A DNA stretch of 7,194 bases. Source: Sulfurovum sp. GTDB lineage: Bacteria; Campylobacterota; Campylobacteria; Campylobacterales; Sulfurovaceae. The notes beneath the pieces were generated by a model. The model made no database searches. It was not told the DNA's origin and saw only the letters and a program-made list of their open reading frames with translations. The position numbers and the translations under genes were made by a program. The DNA is taken from assembly GCA_030626265.1 (NCBI GenBank), contig DAOUPF010000061.1, forward strand, positions 1 to 7,194, given 5' to 3'. This document shows, one piece after another, positions 1 to 6,440 of the stretch. Every line of letters begins with the position of its first letter. The first letter of the stretch is position 1.

Positions 1-303
1 ATCTGTAATCACACGATATCCATAGTCACAGCCAACACGCTTCAATACTCCCTGAAGTCTCTCCAAGACATGATCATTTTCCACCTCTTGCAAACCAATA
101 ATATCAGCATCCAAATCACATATCACTTCAGCCAAGTTTTGAAGTTTTTTTACTAGTATAGCTTCACGCCAATTATGCTGATTTGGAATATAATCTCTAT
201 ACTCCAAACCACTCCTTTTCATATCAAAAAGATTCTCGACATTATACGAAGCGACCTTAAGTAACTGTGCAGAAAGAAACCAAGGAGCCAAAAACAGAAG
301 CAT
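1..303 (-). CDS. Endonuclease/exonuclease/phosphatase (EEP) family protein, partial, N-terminal 101 codons
   Basis: The minus-strand frame is open from the window edge and carries two hallmark EEP motifs. SYNVENLFD lies near residues 19-27 (the conserved Asn of motif I). LDADIIGLQEVEN lies near 64-76, and its Glu-73 matches the metal-binding glutamate of the family. Family members are Mg-dependent phosphodiesterases or nucleases of the DNase I fold. The first 12 residues are hydrophobic and end in FLSA before Q13, which looks like a secretion signal. The start is uncertain: ATG at 303 has no clear ribosome binding site, and the signal would lack the usual N-terminal lysines. The frame stays open upstream with KNYELEIRNFG, so a non-ATG start further up is possible. 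It follows the YidB-family gene by 58 bp on the same strand. The C-terminal part, including the His/Asp catalytic motifs, lies outside the window, so substrate and completeness cannot be judged. Confidence 0.85.
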   Translation of the reverse strand, partial: MLLFLAPWFLSAQLLKVASYNVENLFDMKRSGLEYRDYIPNQHNWREAILVKKLQNLAEVICDLDADIIGLQEVENDHVLERLQGVLKRVGCDYGYRVITD

Positions 304-323
304 TACAAAGTAATGCAAACCAA

Positions 324-358
324 AATTTCTAATTTCTAATTCATAATTTTTAATTCTA
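324..358. repeat. Degenerate 7-bp tandem repeat, five units
   Basis: Five consecutive heptamers are visible: AATTTCT, AATTTCT, AATTCAT, AATTTTT and AATTCTA. All five start with AATT and they fill most of the 58-bp gap between the YidB-family stop and the EEP start. There is no hairpin followed by a U-run, so it does not read as a terminator. It displaces any ribosome binding site for the EEP gene if that gene starts at 303. Confidence 0.6.
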
Positions 359-361
359 CTC

Positions 362-835
362 TTATCGTCCAAACATTTTACCAAGCATCCCTATAGCACC
401 CTCAGCACCACCAACTTGAGCCAACAGACTACCCAATATATCTGATCCGCCCTCTGGTGAGGCTTGATTTACTACTTCTGGAATAGAATCTGCCAAAGCC
501 TTTCTAGCACTCTCCTCACTGATACCAAGTTTCTCTGCAAACTCTGTTACCTTATCAGAGCCTAGTAGTTCTCCTATCTGATCTGGCTCTATAGCAGCAT
601 TTTCACCCTGCCCTAGCCAAGAACTAGCTATTTCCATCAAACCAGCAGCTCCTTCACCAGAACCTGCTATATTAGACAAAAGAGCCCCTAAATCTAAGCC
701 TCCACCTTCAGCACCACTACCAAGCAGGCTACCCAGAGCATCTGTAATCATACTAGAATCAAGTCCCGTAGTTGCATCATCACTACTGTTCTGTATCAAG
801 CTAGCACCTACTTTTAAAAGATCCATTATTTCCAT
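362..835 (-). CDS. yidB: YidB-family (DUF937) protein
   Basis: The 157-residue product is acidic and rich in Gly, Ala, Ser and Leu. Residues 1-65 are low-complexity, with glycine-rich runs and short amphipathic helices. The C-terminal part (about 66-130) matches the YidB/DUF937 pattern: an SSWLGQGEN segment, an I-x-PDQI-x-xLLGS turn, a KLGIS-x-E-x-A helix and a xxPEVV-x-x-xSPEGG end. The biochemical role of YidB proteins is not established; they are small bacterial proteins with no catalytic residues, and none is visible here. The start at 835 is preferred because AGGGA sits about 7-8 bases upstream; the next in-frame ATG, three codons in, has no comparable site. It lies 45 bp downstream of the CvfB-family gene on the same strand and may have its own extended -10 promoter in that gap. 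There is no signal peptide and no obvious transmembrane segment. Confidence 0.8.
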   Translation of the reverse strand: MEIMDLLKVGASLIQNSSDDATTGLDSSMITDALGSLLGSGAEGGGLDLGALLSNIAGSGEGAAGLMEIASSWLGQGENAAIEPDQIGELLGSDKVTEFAEKLGISEESARKALADSIPEVVNQASPEGGSDILGSLLAQVGGAEGAIGMLGKMFGR

Positions 836-868
836 TTTTTATCCCTAAGTTTTGATTTCAAGTTCTAT

Positions 869-877
869 AGTATAGCA
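869..877 (-). promoter_or_regulatory. Candidate extended -10 promoter for the yidB-family gene
   Basis: On the minus strand the gap before the YidB-family gene contains TGCTATACT, an extended -10 (TGn followed by a 5/6 match to TATAAT). It would start transcription near 862 and give a leader of about 26 bases that includes the AGGGA ribosome site. No good -35 hexamer lies 17 bases upstream, which is tolerable for an extended -10. This is inferred from sequence only. Confidence 0.4.
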
Positions 878-880
878 TAA

Positions 881-1750
881 TCACAGGAGTATTATCTCAC
901 CATTTTGGATACTTATCTGACCACTCTCTTTGAGACTATTTACAGCTGCTTTGAATCCTTTTTTACTAAGCCCAAGCATAGACTCTATATCCTCAGGAGT
1001 GCTCTTAGTATCCAGTACCAATTTCCCATCTGACTCTGCTAGTTTACTCAAAATTCTTTTTTGTGCATCTACAGTTTTTGCCTGCTTTCCAAGAGGCTGG
1101 AGAGACAGATCTAACTTTCCGTCTCCACGGTATGATTTGACATAAACTACCTTTCTATCCCCCACATGTAAATCCTCAAACACCTCATTATTATACAACA
1201 TACCTTCAAATAGGTTTTGTACTATTACCTTATAACCCATAGGAGTTTTGGCAATTACCAATGCATCCAATTTTTGGCTAGGTGTTAGCCCCTTAGGCTC
1301 CTCTAGCCACCTACCAATCTTTTGTGATCCATACAGTCGCCCAGTCTGTTCATCCAGTGCTACACGCAGTATATATTTTTTGCCCACTTGAAAGTAGGTT
1401 TTCTGCTGAGATAGAGGAACAAACAGATCTTTAGGAAGCCCCCAATCCACAAAAGCCCCATAGGACTTGAAATCAACCACTTCAAAATACCCAAACTCCC
1501 CCTCCATAGCCTTCGGTCTCAGAGTTGTAGCTACCCGTCTATCCTCACTATCAGTATATATAAAGACTTCAACTACAAAGCCTATTTCTTTCATCTCATC
1601 AAGCACATATGCATTTGGAAGAAGTACCTCCTCATCACCATTATGGTTTCGTAATACTACTCCAAACTCTATGATTCGTGTGACTGCTAGAGAGTTTATC
1701 TTACCTACAGATATATCGTGACTTATATTTGAGTCTTTTGGATTTTCCAT
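881..1750 (-). CDS. cvfB: CvfB-family S1-like RNA-binding protein
   Basis: The 289-residue product has the layout of the CvfB/YitL family (COG2996): three S1-like OB-fold modules followed by a winged-helix domain. The first module is roughly residues 13-78 (GKINSLAVTR...FGVVLR...VLLPNAYV). The second is about 84-145 and holds the best S1 signature, FKSYGAFVDWGLPKDLFVP. The third is about 158-218 (GYKVIVQNLFEGMLYNNEVFE, then DGKLDLSLQP). The C-terminal winged helix (about 225-289) contains STPEDIESMLGLSKKGFKAAVNSL. Members bind RNA and, in Staphylococcus, affect virulence-factor expression; the role in this organism is unknown. Length is normal for the family. The start is supported by AAGGAAG about six bases before the ATG. 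It is transcribed divergently from the polysaccharide operon and is followed on its own strand by the yidB-family gene. The product is cytoplasmic, with no signal or membrane segment. Confidence 0.88.
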   Translation of the reverse strand: MENPKDSNISHDISVGKINSLAVTRIIEFGVVLRNHNGDEEVLLPNAYVLDEMKEIGFVVEVFIYTDSEDRRVATTLRPKAMEGEFGYFEVVDFKSYGAFVDWGLPKDLFVPLSQQKTYFQVGKKYILRVALDEQTGRLYGSQKIGRWLEEPKGLTPSQKLDALVIAKTPMGYKVIVQNLFEGMLYNNEVFEDLHVGDRKVVYVKSYRGDGKLDLSLQPLGKQAKTVDAQKRILSKLAESDGKLVLDTKSTPEDIESMLGLSKKGFKAAVNSLKESGQISIQNGEIILL

Positions 1751-1768
1751 TATTTACTTCCTTTGTAA

Positions 1769-1798
1769 CATTGTACCAAGTTTTACCGCCATACAATG
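1769..1798. promoter_or_regulatory. 7-bp inverted repeat in the divergent control region (possible operator)
   Basis: CATTGTA at 1769-1775 is the exact reverse complement of TACAATG at 1792-1798, with a 16-bp spacer. The centre-to-centre distance is 23 bp, about two helical turns, which suits a dimeric regulator contacting one face of DNA. The arms also overlap -10-like hexamers on the two strands, so they may be promoter elements and not an operator. No regulator is encoded in the window. Confidence 0.35.
1770..1775 (-). promoter_or_regulatory. Candidate -10 element for the cvfB-family gene
   Basis: On the minus strand TACAAT (5/6 to consensus) is preceded by TGG, forming an extended -10. 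A TTGTAT hexamer (1796 to 1791) lies 15 bases upstream as a weak -35 at short spacing. Transcription would start near 1763, giving a very short leader that begins at the AAGGAAG ribosome site. The tight spacing lowers confidence. Confidence 0.3.
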
Positions 1799-1803
1799 AT
1801 ATT

Positions 1804-1809
1804 TATAGT
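1804..1809 (+). promoter_or_regulatory. Candidate -10 element for the polysaccharide operon
   Basis: TATAGT (5/6 match to TATAAT) would place the transcript start near 1816, leaving a 28-base leader with the ribosome site AAGGGAAG at 1833-1840 before the TTG start at 1844. The -35 region (TTTTAC at 1781-1786, 17-bp spacing) is poor. If this is the -10, the ATG at 1796 is not transcribed. Confidence 0.3.
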
Positions 1810-1843
1810 AAAATATTATCTTAATTTTATTCAAGGGAAGATT

Positions 1844-2590
1844 TTGTATAGATATTTTATTTTTACTATTTTAGCACTATTTATTTTTATTGGTTGTGGC
1901 TCTAAAAACCTACTTGAAGACAGCCATGCGCTAAAAGCAAAAGAAGAAAAAATGGCTCAAAAGAGTCCTAGAGTATACAAAAACATAAGCTTTGAATATA
2001 AAATTGCAAAACATGATAGAGTACAAATAACCGTATACAATCATCCAGAACTAAGTACCGCCAGTGCTGAGGGTATGAATAGTAGAGATGGCATATTAGT
2101 TGATAGTAGAGGTATAGTATCATTACCTCTGATAGGTGCTGTACGCATAGCCGGACTCACGCAACCCTCTGCCAGCAGAAAAATCCAATCCTTGTATGGA
2201 AAGTATCTCAAAAAATCATCTGTTCACGTAGAAGTACTTAACAAGCAAGCTTTTATAGTAGGTGAGGTTACAACTCCTGGGATAGTCAAGCTACCAAATG
2301 AACAAACAGCCTTACTACAAGCTATAGCATCTGTTGGTGGATTCAAAGATACAGCCAATCAAGATAAGATTATCATCATCAGAAAATCTGCTAGAGGAAG
2401 TAAAATAGAGGTAGCTAACCTTACAAATCTTACTTCTCTAAGTCATTCTACAATGATGATTAGACCCAACGATATCATTTATGTCACACCTTCCAAAATG
2501 AAATCAATTGTTCTTCCAGCAGCTTCTATTTTCAAGCTTGTTGCTGATGCTTTATTACCATTTGTTAGATATCAAGACTTGACAGACTAG
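1844..2590 (+). CDS. Wza-type polysaccharide export outer-membrane lipoprotein (PES + SLBB)
   Basis: From the TTG start the product is 248 residues. Residues 1-17 form a hydrophobic type II signal (MYRYFIFTILALFIFIG) with the lipidated Cys at 18. A polysaccharide export (PES) domain spans about 50-131, including YKIAKHDRVQITVYNHPEL and the VDSRGIVSLPLIGAVRIAG strand-turn. One SLBB domain follows at about 134-214 (AFIVGEVTTPGIVKL, then IRPNDIIYV). A C-terminal helix (about 222-240) may cross the outer membrane, as in Wza. Members form the octameric outer-membrane channel for capsule or exopolysaccharide. At 248 residues it is shorter than Escherichia coli Wza (about 380) and has one SLBB. The TTG start is chosen because AAGGGAAG lies just upstream (1833-1840) and the signal peptide then has normal size. 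The in-frame ATG at 1796 has no ribosome site and adds 16 residues before the signal. The stop is 10 bp from the Wzz-type gene. Confidence 0.9.
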   Translation: MYRYFIFTILALFIFIGCGSKNLLEDSHALKAKEEKMAQKSPRVYKNISFEYKIAKHDRVQITVYNHPELSTASAEGMNSRDGILVDSRGIVSLPLIGAVRIAGLTQPSASRKIQSLYGKYLKKSSVHVEVLNKQAFIVGEVTTPGIVKLPNEQTALLQAIASVGGFKDTANQDKIIIIRKSARGSKIEVANLTNLTSLSHSTMMIRPNDIIYVTPSKMKSIVLPAASIFKLVADALLPFVRYQDLTD

Positions 2591-2600
2591 GAAATAGAAT

Positions 2601-4193
2601 ATGCCAACACATAACTACACAACCCAAAATAACCATGAGTTAGCTGAAGATGAGATAGACCTCAGAGAGCTATTCGCCACCATATGGCGATACAAAAAAT
2701 CTATTATCTTTATTACTTTAGTGATAACTATCATCACTGCTATCATAGCTTATCGTATGCCAAAATACTATAAAAGTACTACCGTGATAGAGGTAAAACC
2801 AAAAGCAGGAGAGGGACAAGGTTTTTCATTGGGGGGTGCAGGTGCTCTACTTGGTCTATCAGGAGGTGCTTCCAGTAATAGCATAGATAAAGATGCTTCA
2901 CTTCTAGAAATATACAGAACCAATAAAGAAGTAATAAACAATATAGACTACAGCTCCCAATACTATATCTATGAGAAATTTAGATTTATAGAACTAAAAG
3001 AAGACAACTGCTCTATATCTATCTCTGATGTGCATATCCCTGATTATAAGAATTTTGGTATAGAGATATCATTTGACCCTATATCAGCAGATAAATTTAG
3101 ACTATCTGCAATATCAAGATTTTTTGATAAAGTTCTTGGAGAATATACATACGGTACACCTATACATACTGAGTATTTTGACCTCATAGTACACAAAAGC
3201 TCACAAGGTGCTACACCAAGCAAAATAAAGCTCAATGCAGATAAACACTATATATTTGATCAGATAGTATCTAAAAACCTCTCCTCTACAGTAAATAAGA
3301 AAAATCCTTTTATCACAATAGATTACCTAGATACTCTTCCTCAAAGAGGTGAGGCATATATTAAGAGCCTGATAGCCAACTATATAGATATAAGTATAGG
3401 CTTTGAAATAGAAGATGCTGATATCACTCTAGATTCACTCAACAAACAGATCTCTGAGATAGAAGAGAAGGTCAAAGCAAATGCCAATGAGATGGAGAAG
3501 TTCAAATCAGACAAAAAGCTTATATCACCAGAAGCACAAGCCCAAGTACTCATCAAAGGTCAAGCAGTCACAGAAGAACAGTTGATACAAAACAGATACC
3601 AACAAGATATAGTTAAAGACCTAATAGCTTTTACCAATAAAAACAAAAACATAGATGCCATTGCACCATCTTTGATAGAGTTTAATGACCAGCCCACTAT
3701 ATCACTCATCACTAAACTTCAAGAACTTCAACTAGAAGCAACTAGCCTAGCTCAAGAGTTCAAAGCCGCTTATCCAAAGCTCAAAAGTACAAGAAACCAA
3801 ATACGAACTATCAAAACCAAAATCAAATCAAATCTCAAAAATCTACAAAAGACACTCATTACCAGATCAAAATCTCTACAAAAACTTGAGAATGATTATA
3901 TACAAAAACTCAAGCAAGCCCCTACATCTGAGAAAGAGATGACAAATATTCTCAGAAACTATACATTCGATGAAAAGCTCTATGCATATCTACTACAAAA
4001 AAAATCTACTGCAGAGATAAAAAAAGCTGAAGCAATATCAAGATTTAGAGTTATAGAACCTATATACACAAGCCCAAGAGCTGCAAAACCAAAGAAAGCA
4101 CTTATACTAGTTGTTGGCTTCATCACTGCTCTGATATTGTCTATTTTTATTGCCTTCTTAAGAGAATTTCTTAGAGGAGATCAAAGAGCATGA
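2601..4193 (+). CDS. Wzz/Wzc-type polysaccharide co-polymerase without kinase domain
   Basis: The 530-residue product is an inner-membrane polysaccharide co-polymerase that would set glycan chain length and contact the outer-membrane exporter. A cytoplasmic tail (EDEIDLRELFATIWRYKK) leads into TM1 at about 34-51. This is the classic Wzz N-terminus. A glycine-rich stretch follows at about 70-92, then a large periplasmic region with predicted coiled coils near 275-305 and 370-435. A GNVR-like segment (PTSEKEMTNILRNYTFDEKLY, split across about 440-460) comes next, then a short Pro-containing stretch before TM2 at about 500-518. The protein ends 12 residues after TM2, so the bacterial tyrosine-kinase domain fused in Wzc (Walker A/B, Tyr cluster) is absent; any kinase must be a separate protein. 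The ribosome site AGGAAA overlaps the previous stop. The last four bases overlap the sugar-transferase start (ATGA), implying translational coupling. Confidence 0.9.
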   Translation: MPTHNYTTQNNHELAEDEIDLRELFATIWRYKKSIIFITLVITIITAIIAYRMPKYYKSTTVIEVKPKAGEGQGFSLGGAGALLGLSGGASSNSIDKDASLLEIYRTNKEVINNIDYSSQYYIYEKFRFIELKEDNCSISISDVHIPDYKNFGIEISFDPISADKFRLSAISRFFDKVLGEYTYGTPIHTEYFDLIVHKSSQGATPSKIKLNADKHYIFDQIVSKNLSSTVNKKNPFITIDYLDTLPQRGEAYIKSLIANYIDISIGFEIEDADITLDSLNKQISEIEEKVKANANEMEKFKSDKKLISPEAQAQVLIKGQAVTEEQLIQNRYQQDIVKDLIAFTNKNKNIDAIAPSLIEFNDQPTISLITKLQELQLEATSLAQEFKAAYPKLKSTRNQIRTIKTKIKSNLKNLQKTLITRSKSLQKLENDYIQKLKQAPTSEKEMTNILRNYTFDEKLYAYLLQKKSTAEIKKAEAISRFRVIEPIYTSPRAAKPKKALILVVGFITALILSIFIAFLREFLRGDQRA

Positions 4194-5113
4194 TAGTCTT
4201 GGGAGAACATCATACTTTCTCAGGTATGGAGATAGAATCACTACAAAAGCAGTTTGAATCCATAGATTTTATATCATATAAAGATACTGATACAACTACT
4301 GTCATAAAAGATATAGAATCTCATATAGATAGCAAATCTAAATCCATTATAGTACTCAATACCAAAGCACAAGTTCCAAATAAACTACTAACCTACCTGA
4401 CAAAGCTTGAACAAGAAGGCATACAATACTACAGTACAGAAAGCTTCTTAGAAAAGTATCTATACAAATGCTATATCTCTTCAGACCAGAGAAACATAAG
4501 CTTTTTAGAGAGGATTAAGCCTTATTCATGGGTAGAGGGTATTCAAAAGTTTATTATTGACTATGCTATCTCTATACCCCTATTAATACTAGCTTTTCCA
4601 TTTATGATATATGCCGCATATCGTATCAAAAAAGAGTCTCCTGGTCCTATTTTTTTTAAACAAAAAAGAGTAGGTCGCAATGGCAAAGAATTCTCTTGTA
4701 TAAAATTCCGTTCAATGAGATTAGATGCTGAAAAGGATGGTGTAAAATTTGCCATAAAAAATGATGAACGAATTTTTAAGTGGGGGGAAACTATGAGAAA
4801 AACTCGTATAGATGAACTACCACAGTTATGGAATGTCCTTAAAAGAGAAATGTATCTTATAGGACCCCGTCCTGAAAGAAAATATTGGATAGATCAATTT
4901 GAAAAAGAGATTCCATACTACAATGAACGCCACATTATTTGTCCAGGGATAACAGGCTGGGCACAAGTAATGTACCCTTATGGAGCCAATTCAGAAGATG
5001 CTAAACAGAAACTAATGTATGACTTATATTATATTAAACATTGGAACCTATTCTTAGAATTCAAAACTATCTTTAGAACTGCTGCTGTTGTGTTTAGCAG
5101 AGAAGGAGTCTAA
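4190..5113 (+). CDS. Undecaprenyl-phosphate sugar phosphotransferase (bacterial sugar transferase)
   Basis: The 307-residue product carries the full bacterial sugar transferase domain (about 117-307). A membrane helix with a central Pro (about 122-144) is followed by KKESPGPIFFKQKRVGRNG, KFRSM (172-176), the catalytic Asp-Glu pair D208-E209 in RIDELPQLWNVL, IGPRPER (224-230) and PGITGWAQV (252-260). The enzyme moves a sugar-1-phosphate from a nucleotide sugar to undecaprenyl phosphate at the inner membrane, priming the repeat unit; the sugar cannot be told from sequence. It lacks the four-helix N-terminal membrane bundle of WbaP/WcaJ enzymes. Residues 1-110 look like a soluble alpha/beta segment, possibly a remnant of the Rossmann-like domain in the long forms. 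ATG overlaps the Wzz stop by 4 bp, with AGGAG about 10 bases upstream. Ile and Arg codon choice changes near residue 105. The SREGV ending is close to a normal family C-terminus, so the insertion 8 bp later has probably not truncated it. Confidence 0.92.
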   Translation: MIVLGEHHTFSGMEIESLQKQFESIDFISYKDTDTTTVIKDIESHIDSKSKSIIVLNTKAQVPNKLLTYLTKLEQEGIQYYSTESFLEKYLYKCYISSDQRNISFLERIKPYSWVEGIQKFIIDYAISIPLLILAFPFMIYAAYRIKKESPGPIFFKQKRVGRNGKEFSCIKFRSMRLDAEKDGVKFAIKNDERIFKWGETMRKTRIDELPQLWNVLKREMYLIGPRPERKYWIDQFEKEIPYYNERHIICPGITGWAQVMYPYGANSEDAKQKLMYDLYYIKHWNLFLEFKTIFRTAAVVFSREGV

Positions 5114-5121
5114 CCCCCCCC
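5114..5121. repeat. C8 homopolymer between the sugar-transferase stop and the IS end
   Basis: Eight consecutive C bases begin directly after the TAA stop and end at the first base of the left inverted repeat. Such a run is rare in DNA this AT-rich. It is not coding, so length change would not alter the transferase frame. Confidence 0.8.
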
Positions 5122-5148
5122 GAGAGCGTAAAATAAACTGTGTAAACC
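5122..5148 (+). repeat. IS256-family terminal inverted repeat, left
   Basis: It starts GAGAGCGTAAAA and ends AACTGTGTAAACC. It contains two GYGTAAA heptamers 14 bp apart (5126-5132 and 5140-5146). Differences from the right repeat are at positions 6, 12, 13 and 14. Confidence 0.9.
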
Positions 5149-5165
5149 CACCTCTTATCCATTAA

Positions 5166-6383
5166 TCACTTGGTATATTTTGACATAATTTCACTGAAAA
5201 ATATACTAAGTTGAGGATAAATTTCAAACCAATTTCTGATACTAGACATATTCCATTTATTTTGTTGCTCCTGTGTTGCTAGATACATAACCTTGAAAGC
5301 TGATTCTTCAGTTGGAAATGAGCTTTTAGATTTTGTCTTTCTTTTGATAGTGGCATTTAGAGATTCTATTGGATTTGTAGTGTAAATTAACTTTCTAACA
5401 GAGTCTGGATATTTGAAGAAAGTTGATAGTTCAGACCAATGATTTGTCCAAGAGACTGTGATATTAGGATACTTGTTGCCCCATATATCATTAAACTCTG
5501 TCAAAGCAAGTTGGGCATCTTCTTCGTTATATGCTGAGTATACAGATTTTAAATCTTTGGCAACAGCTTTTCTGTCTTTCCAAGATACAAACTTCAATGA
5601 GCTTCGTATTTGATGGACTATACATCTTTGTATCTCAGCTTTAGGATAAACGGCTTTTATTGCTTCATTAAAGCCGTTAAGACCATCTATTGCAAAGATA
5701 AGGACATCTTGTACCCCACGCTTCTTTATCTCGTTGAGAACAGTGAGCCAGTACTTGCTTGTTTCATTTTCTCCTATCCAAATACCTATAATCTCTTTCT
5801 TCCCCTCTAAGGTAACGCCTAACATGATATATGCAGCTATATTTTTAACGACCCTATCAACTCTAATTTTTAAAACCGTTGCATCCATAAAAATAATAGG
5901 ATAGATTACATCAAGAGGTCTTGTTTGCCACTCATTGGCTTTTTCCATAATCTTTTCTGTGATATTTGAAATGGTTTGAGTAGATAGTTCATAGCCATAT
6001 AAGTCGTCAAGATGTAACTGTATATCTCGGACACTCATACCTTTGGTATACAGTGAAAGAATGAGGTCTTCACTTCCATCTAACAGAATCTCTCTCTTTT
6101 TTACCAGTTGTGGTTCAAAGCTAGAATCTCTATCTCTTGGTATAGATACATCAAATTGACCATACTTAGATTTTATAGTTTTTTCATTGTAACCATTACG
6201 GGAATTTGAATGGTTGGACTCTTGATGCTTATCGTAGCCTAAGTGGGAGGTTAACTCTTCTTCTGATGCAGTTTGTATTACTTCTTTGAGTATATTTTTA
6301 AACTCTGCAGTAATATCATCAAGAGAGGTTAGTTCTCCTGATGCAATTTGTCGTTTTAGCTCTTTGTGGTTGATTAAACTCAT
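5166..6383 (-). CDS. IS256-family (mutator-type) DDE transposase
   Basis: From the ATG at 6383 the product is 405 residues, the usual length. The DDE catalytic triad is visible: D167 (in IIFMDATVLK), D233 (in FAIDGLNGF) and E340 (in TTNPIESLNATIKR). Between the second Asp and the Glu lies the family C/H signature in QRCIVHQIRSS (C254, H257). The N-terminal region holds a TSEEE-like helix (residues 39-44) and SRNGYNEKTIKSKYGQ, typical of the DNA-binding part. The enzyme excises and inserts the element by a copy-out-paste-in type pathway known for IS256. The start at 6383 is chosen because AAGGA lies seven bases upstream; an in-frame GTG eight codons earlier (6407) has no such site. There are no frameshifts or internal stops. 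It is transcribed toward the sugar-transferase 3' end, so it could produce antisense RNA there, as no terminator is seen after its stop. Confidence 0.95.
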   Translation of the reverse strand: MSLINHKELKRQIASGELTSLDDITAEFKNILKEVIQTASEEELTSHLGYDKHQESNHSNSRNGYNEKTIKSKYGQFDVSIPRDRDSSFEPQLVKKREILLDGSEDLILSLYTKGMSVRDIQLHLDDLYGYELSTQTISNITEKIMEKANEWQTRPLDVIYPIIFMDATVLKIRVDRVVKNIAAYIMLGVTLEGKKEIIGIWIGENETSKYWLTVLNEIKKRGVQDVLIFAIDGLNGFNEAIKAVYPKAEIQRCIVHQIRSSLKFVSWKDRKAVAKDLKSVYSAYNEEDAQLALTEFNDIWGNKYPNITVSWTNHWSELSTFFKYPDSVRKLIYTTNPIESLNATIKRKTKSKSSFPTEESAFKVMYLATQEQQNKWNMSSIRNWFEIYPQLSIFFSEIMSKYTK

Positions 6384-6440
6384 GTGTAAATCCTTTAAAT
6401 AATTCACTTGATTAGTTTATCAAATGATTTTACTTTTTAA

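Noticed and set aside
324..358. CRISPR array or attachment site
   Set aside because: Units are 7 bp, contiguous and without spacers; no tRNA gene or paired att repeat is seen.
836..880. Possible terminator between the cvfB- and yidB-family genes
   Set aside because: No GC-rich hairpin followed by a T-run is visible on either strand.
930..1721. Plus-strand open frames opposite the cvfB-family gene
   Set aside because: They lie antisense to a well-supported gene, have no family resemblance and read as shadows of it.
1796..1843. ATG at 1796 as the start of the Wza-type gene
   Set aside because: No ribosome site, location inside the inverted repeat, and an over-long signal peptide compared with the TTG start.
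3044..3235. Minus-strand open frame inside the Wzz-type gene
   Set aside because: Only 63 codons, no recognisable domain, fully inside a confident gene on the other strand.
4561..4755. Minus-strand open frame inside the sugar transferase
   Set aside because: It overlaps the catalytic-domain coding sequence and has no independent support.
5610..5810. Plus-strand open frame inside the IS transposase
   Set aside because: It is antisense to the transposase catalytic core; the hydrophobic, Tyr/Phe-rich translation is typical of a shadow frame.
6408..6423. Short dyad TTGATTAGTTTATCAA upstream of the transposase
   Set aside because: The arms are only 5 bp and AT-rich, so it is not convincing as an operator or terminator.
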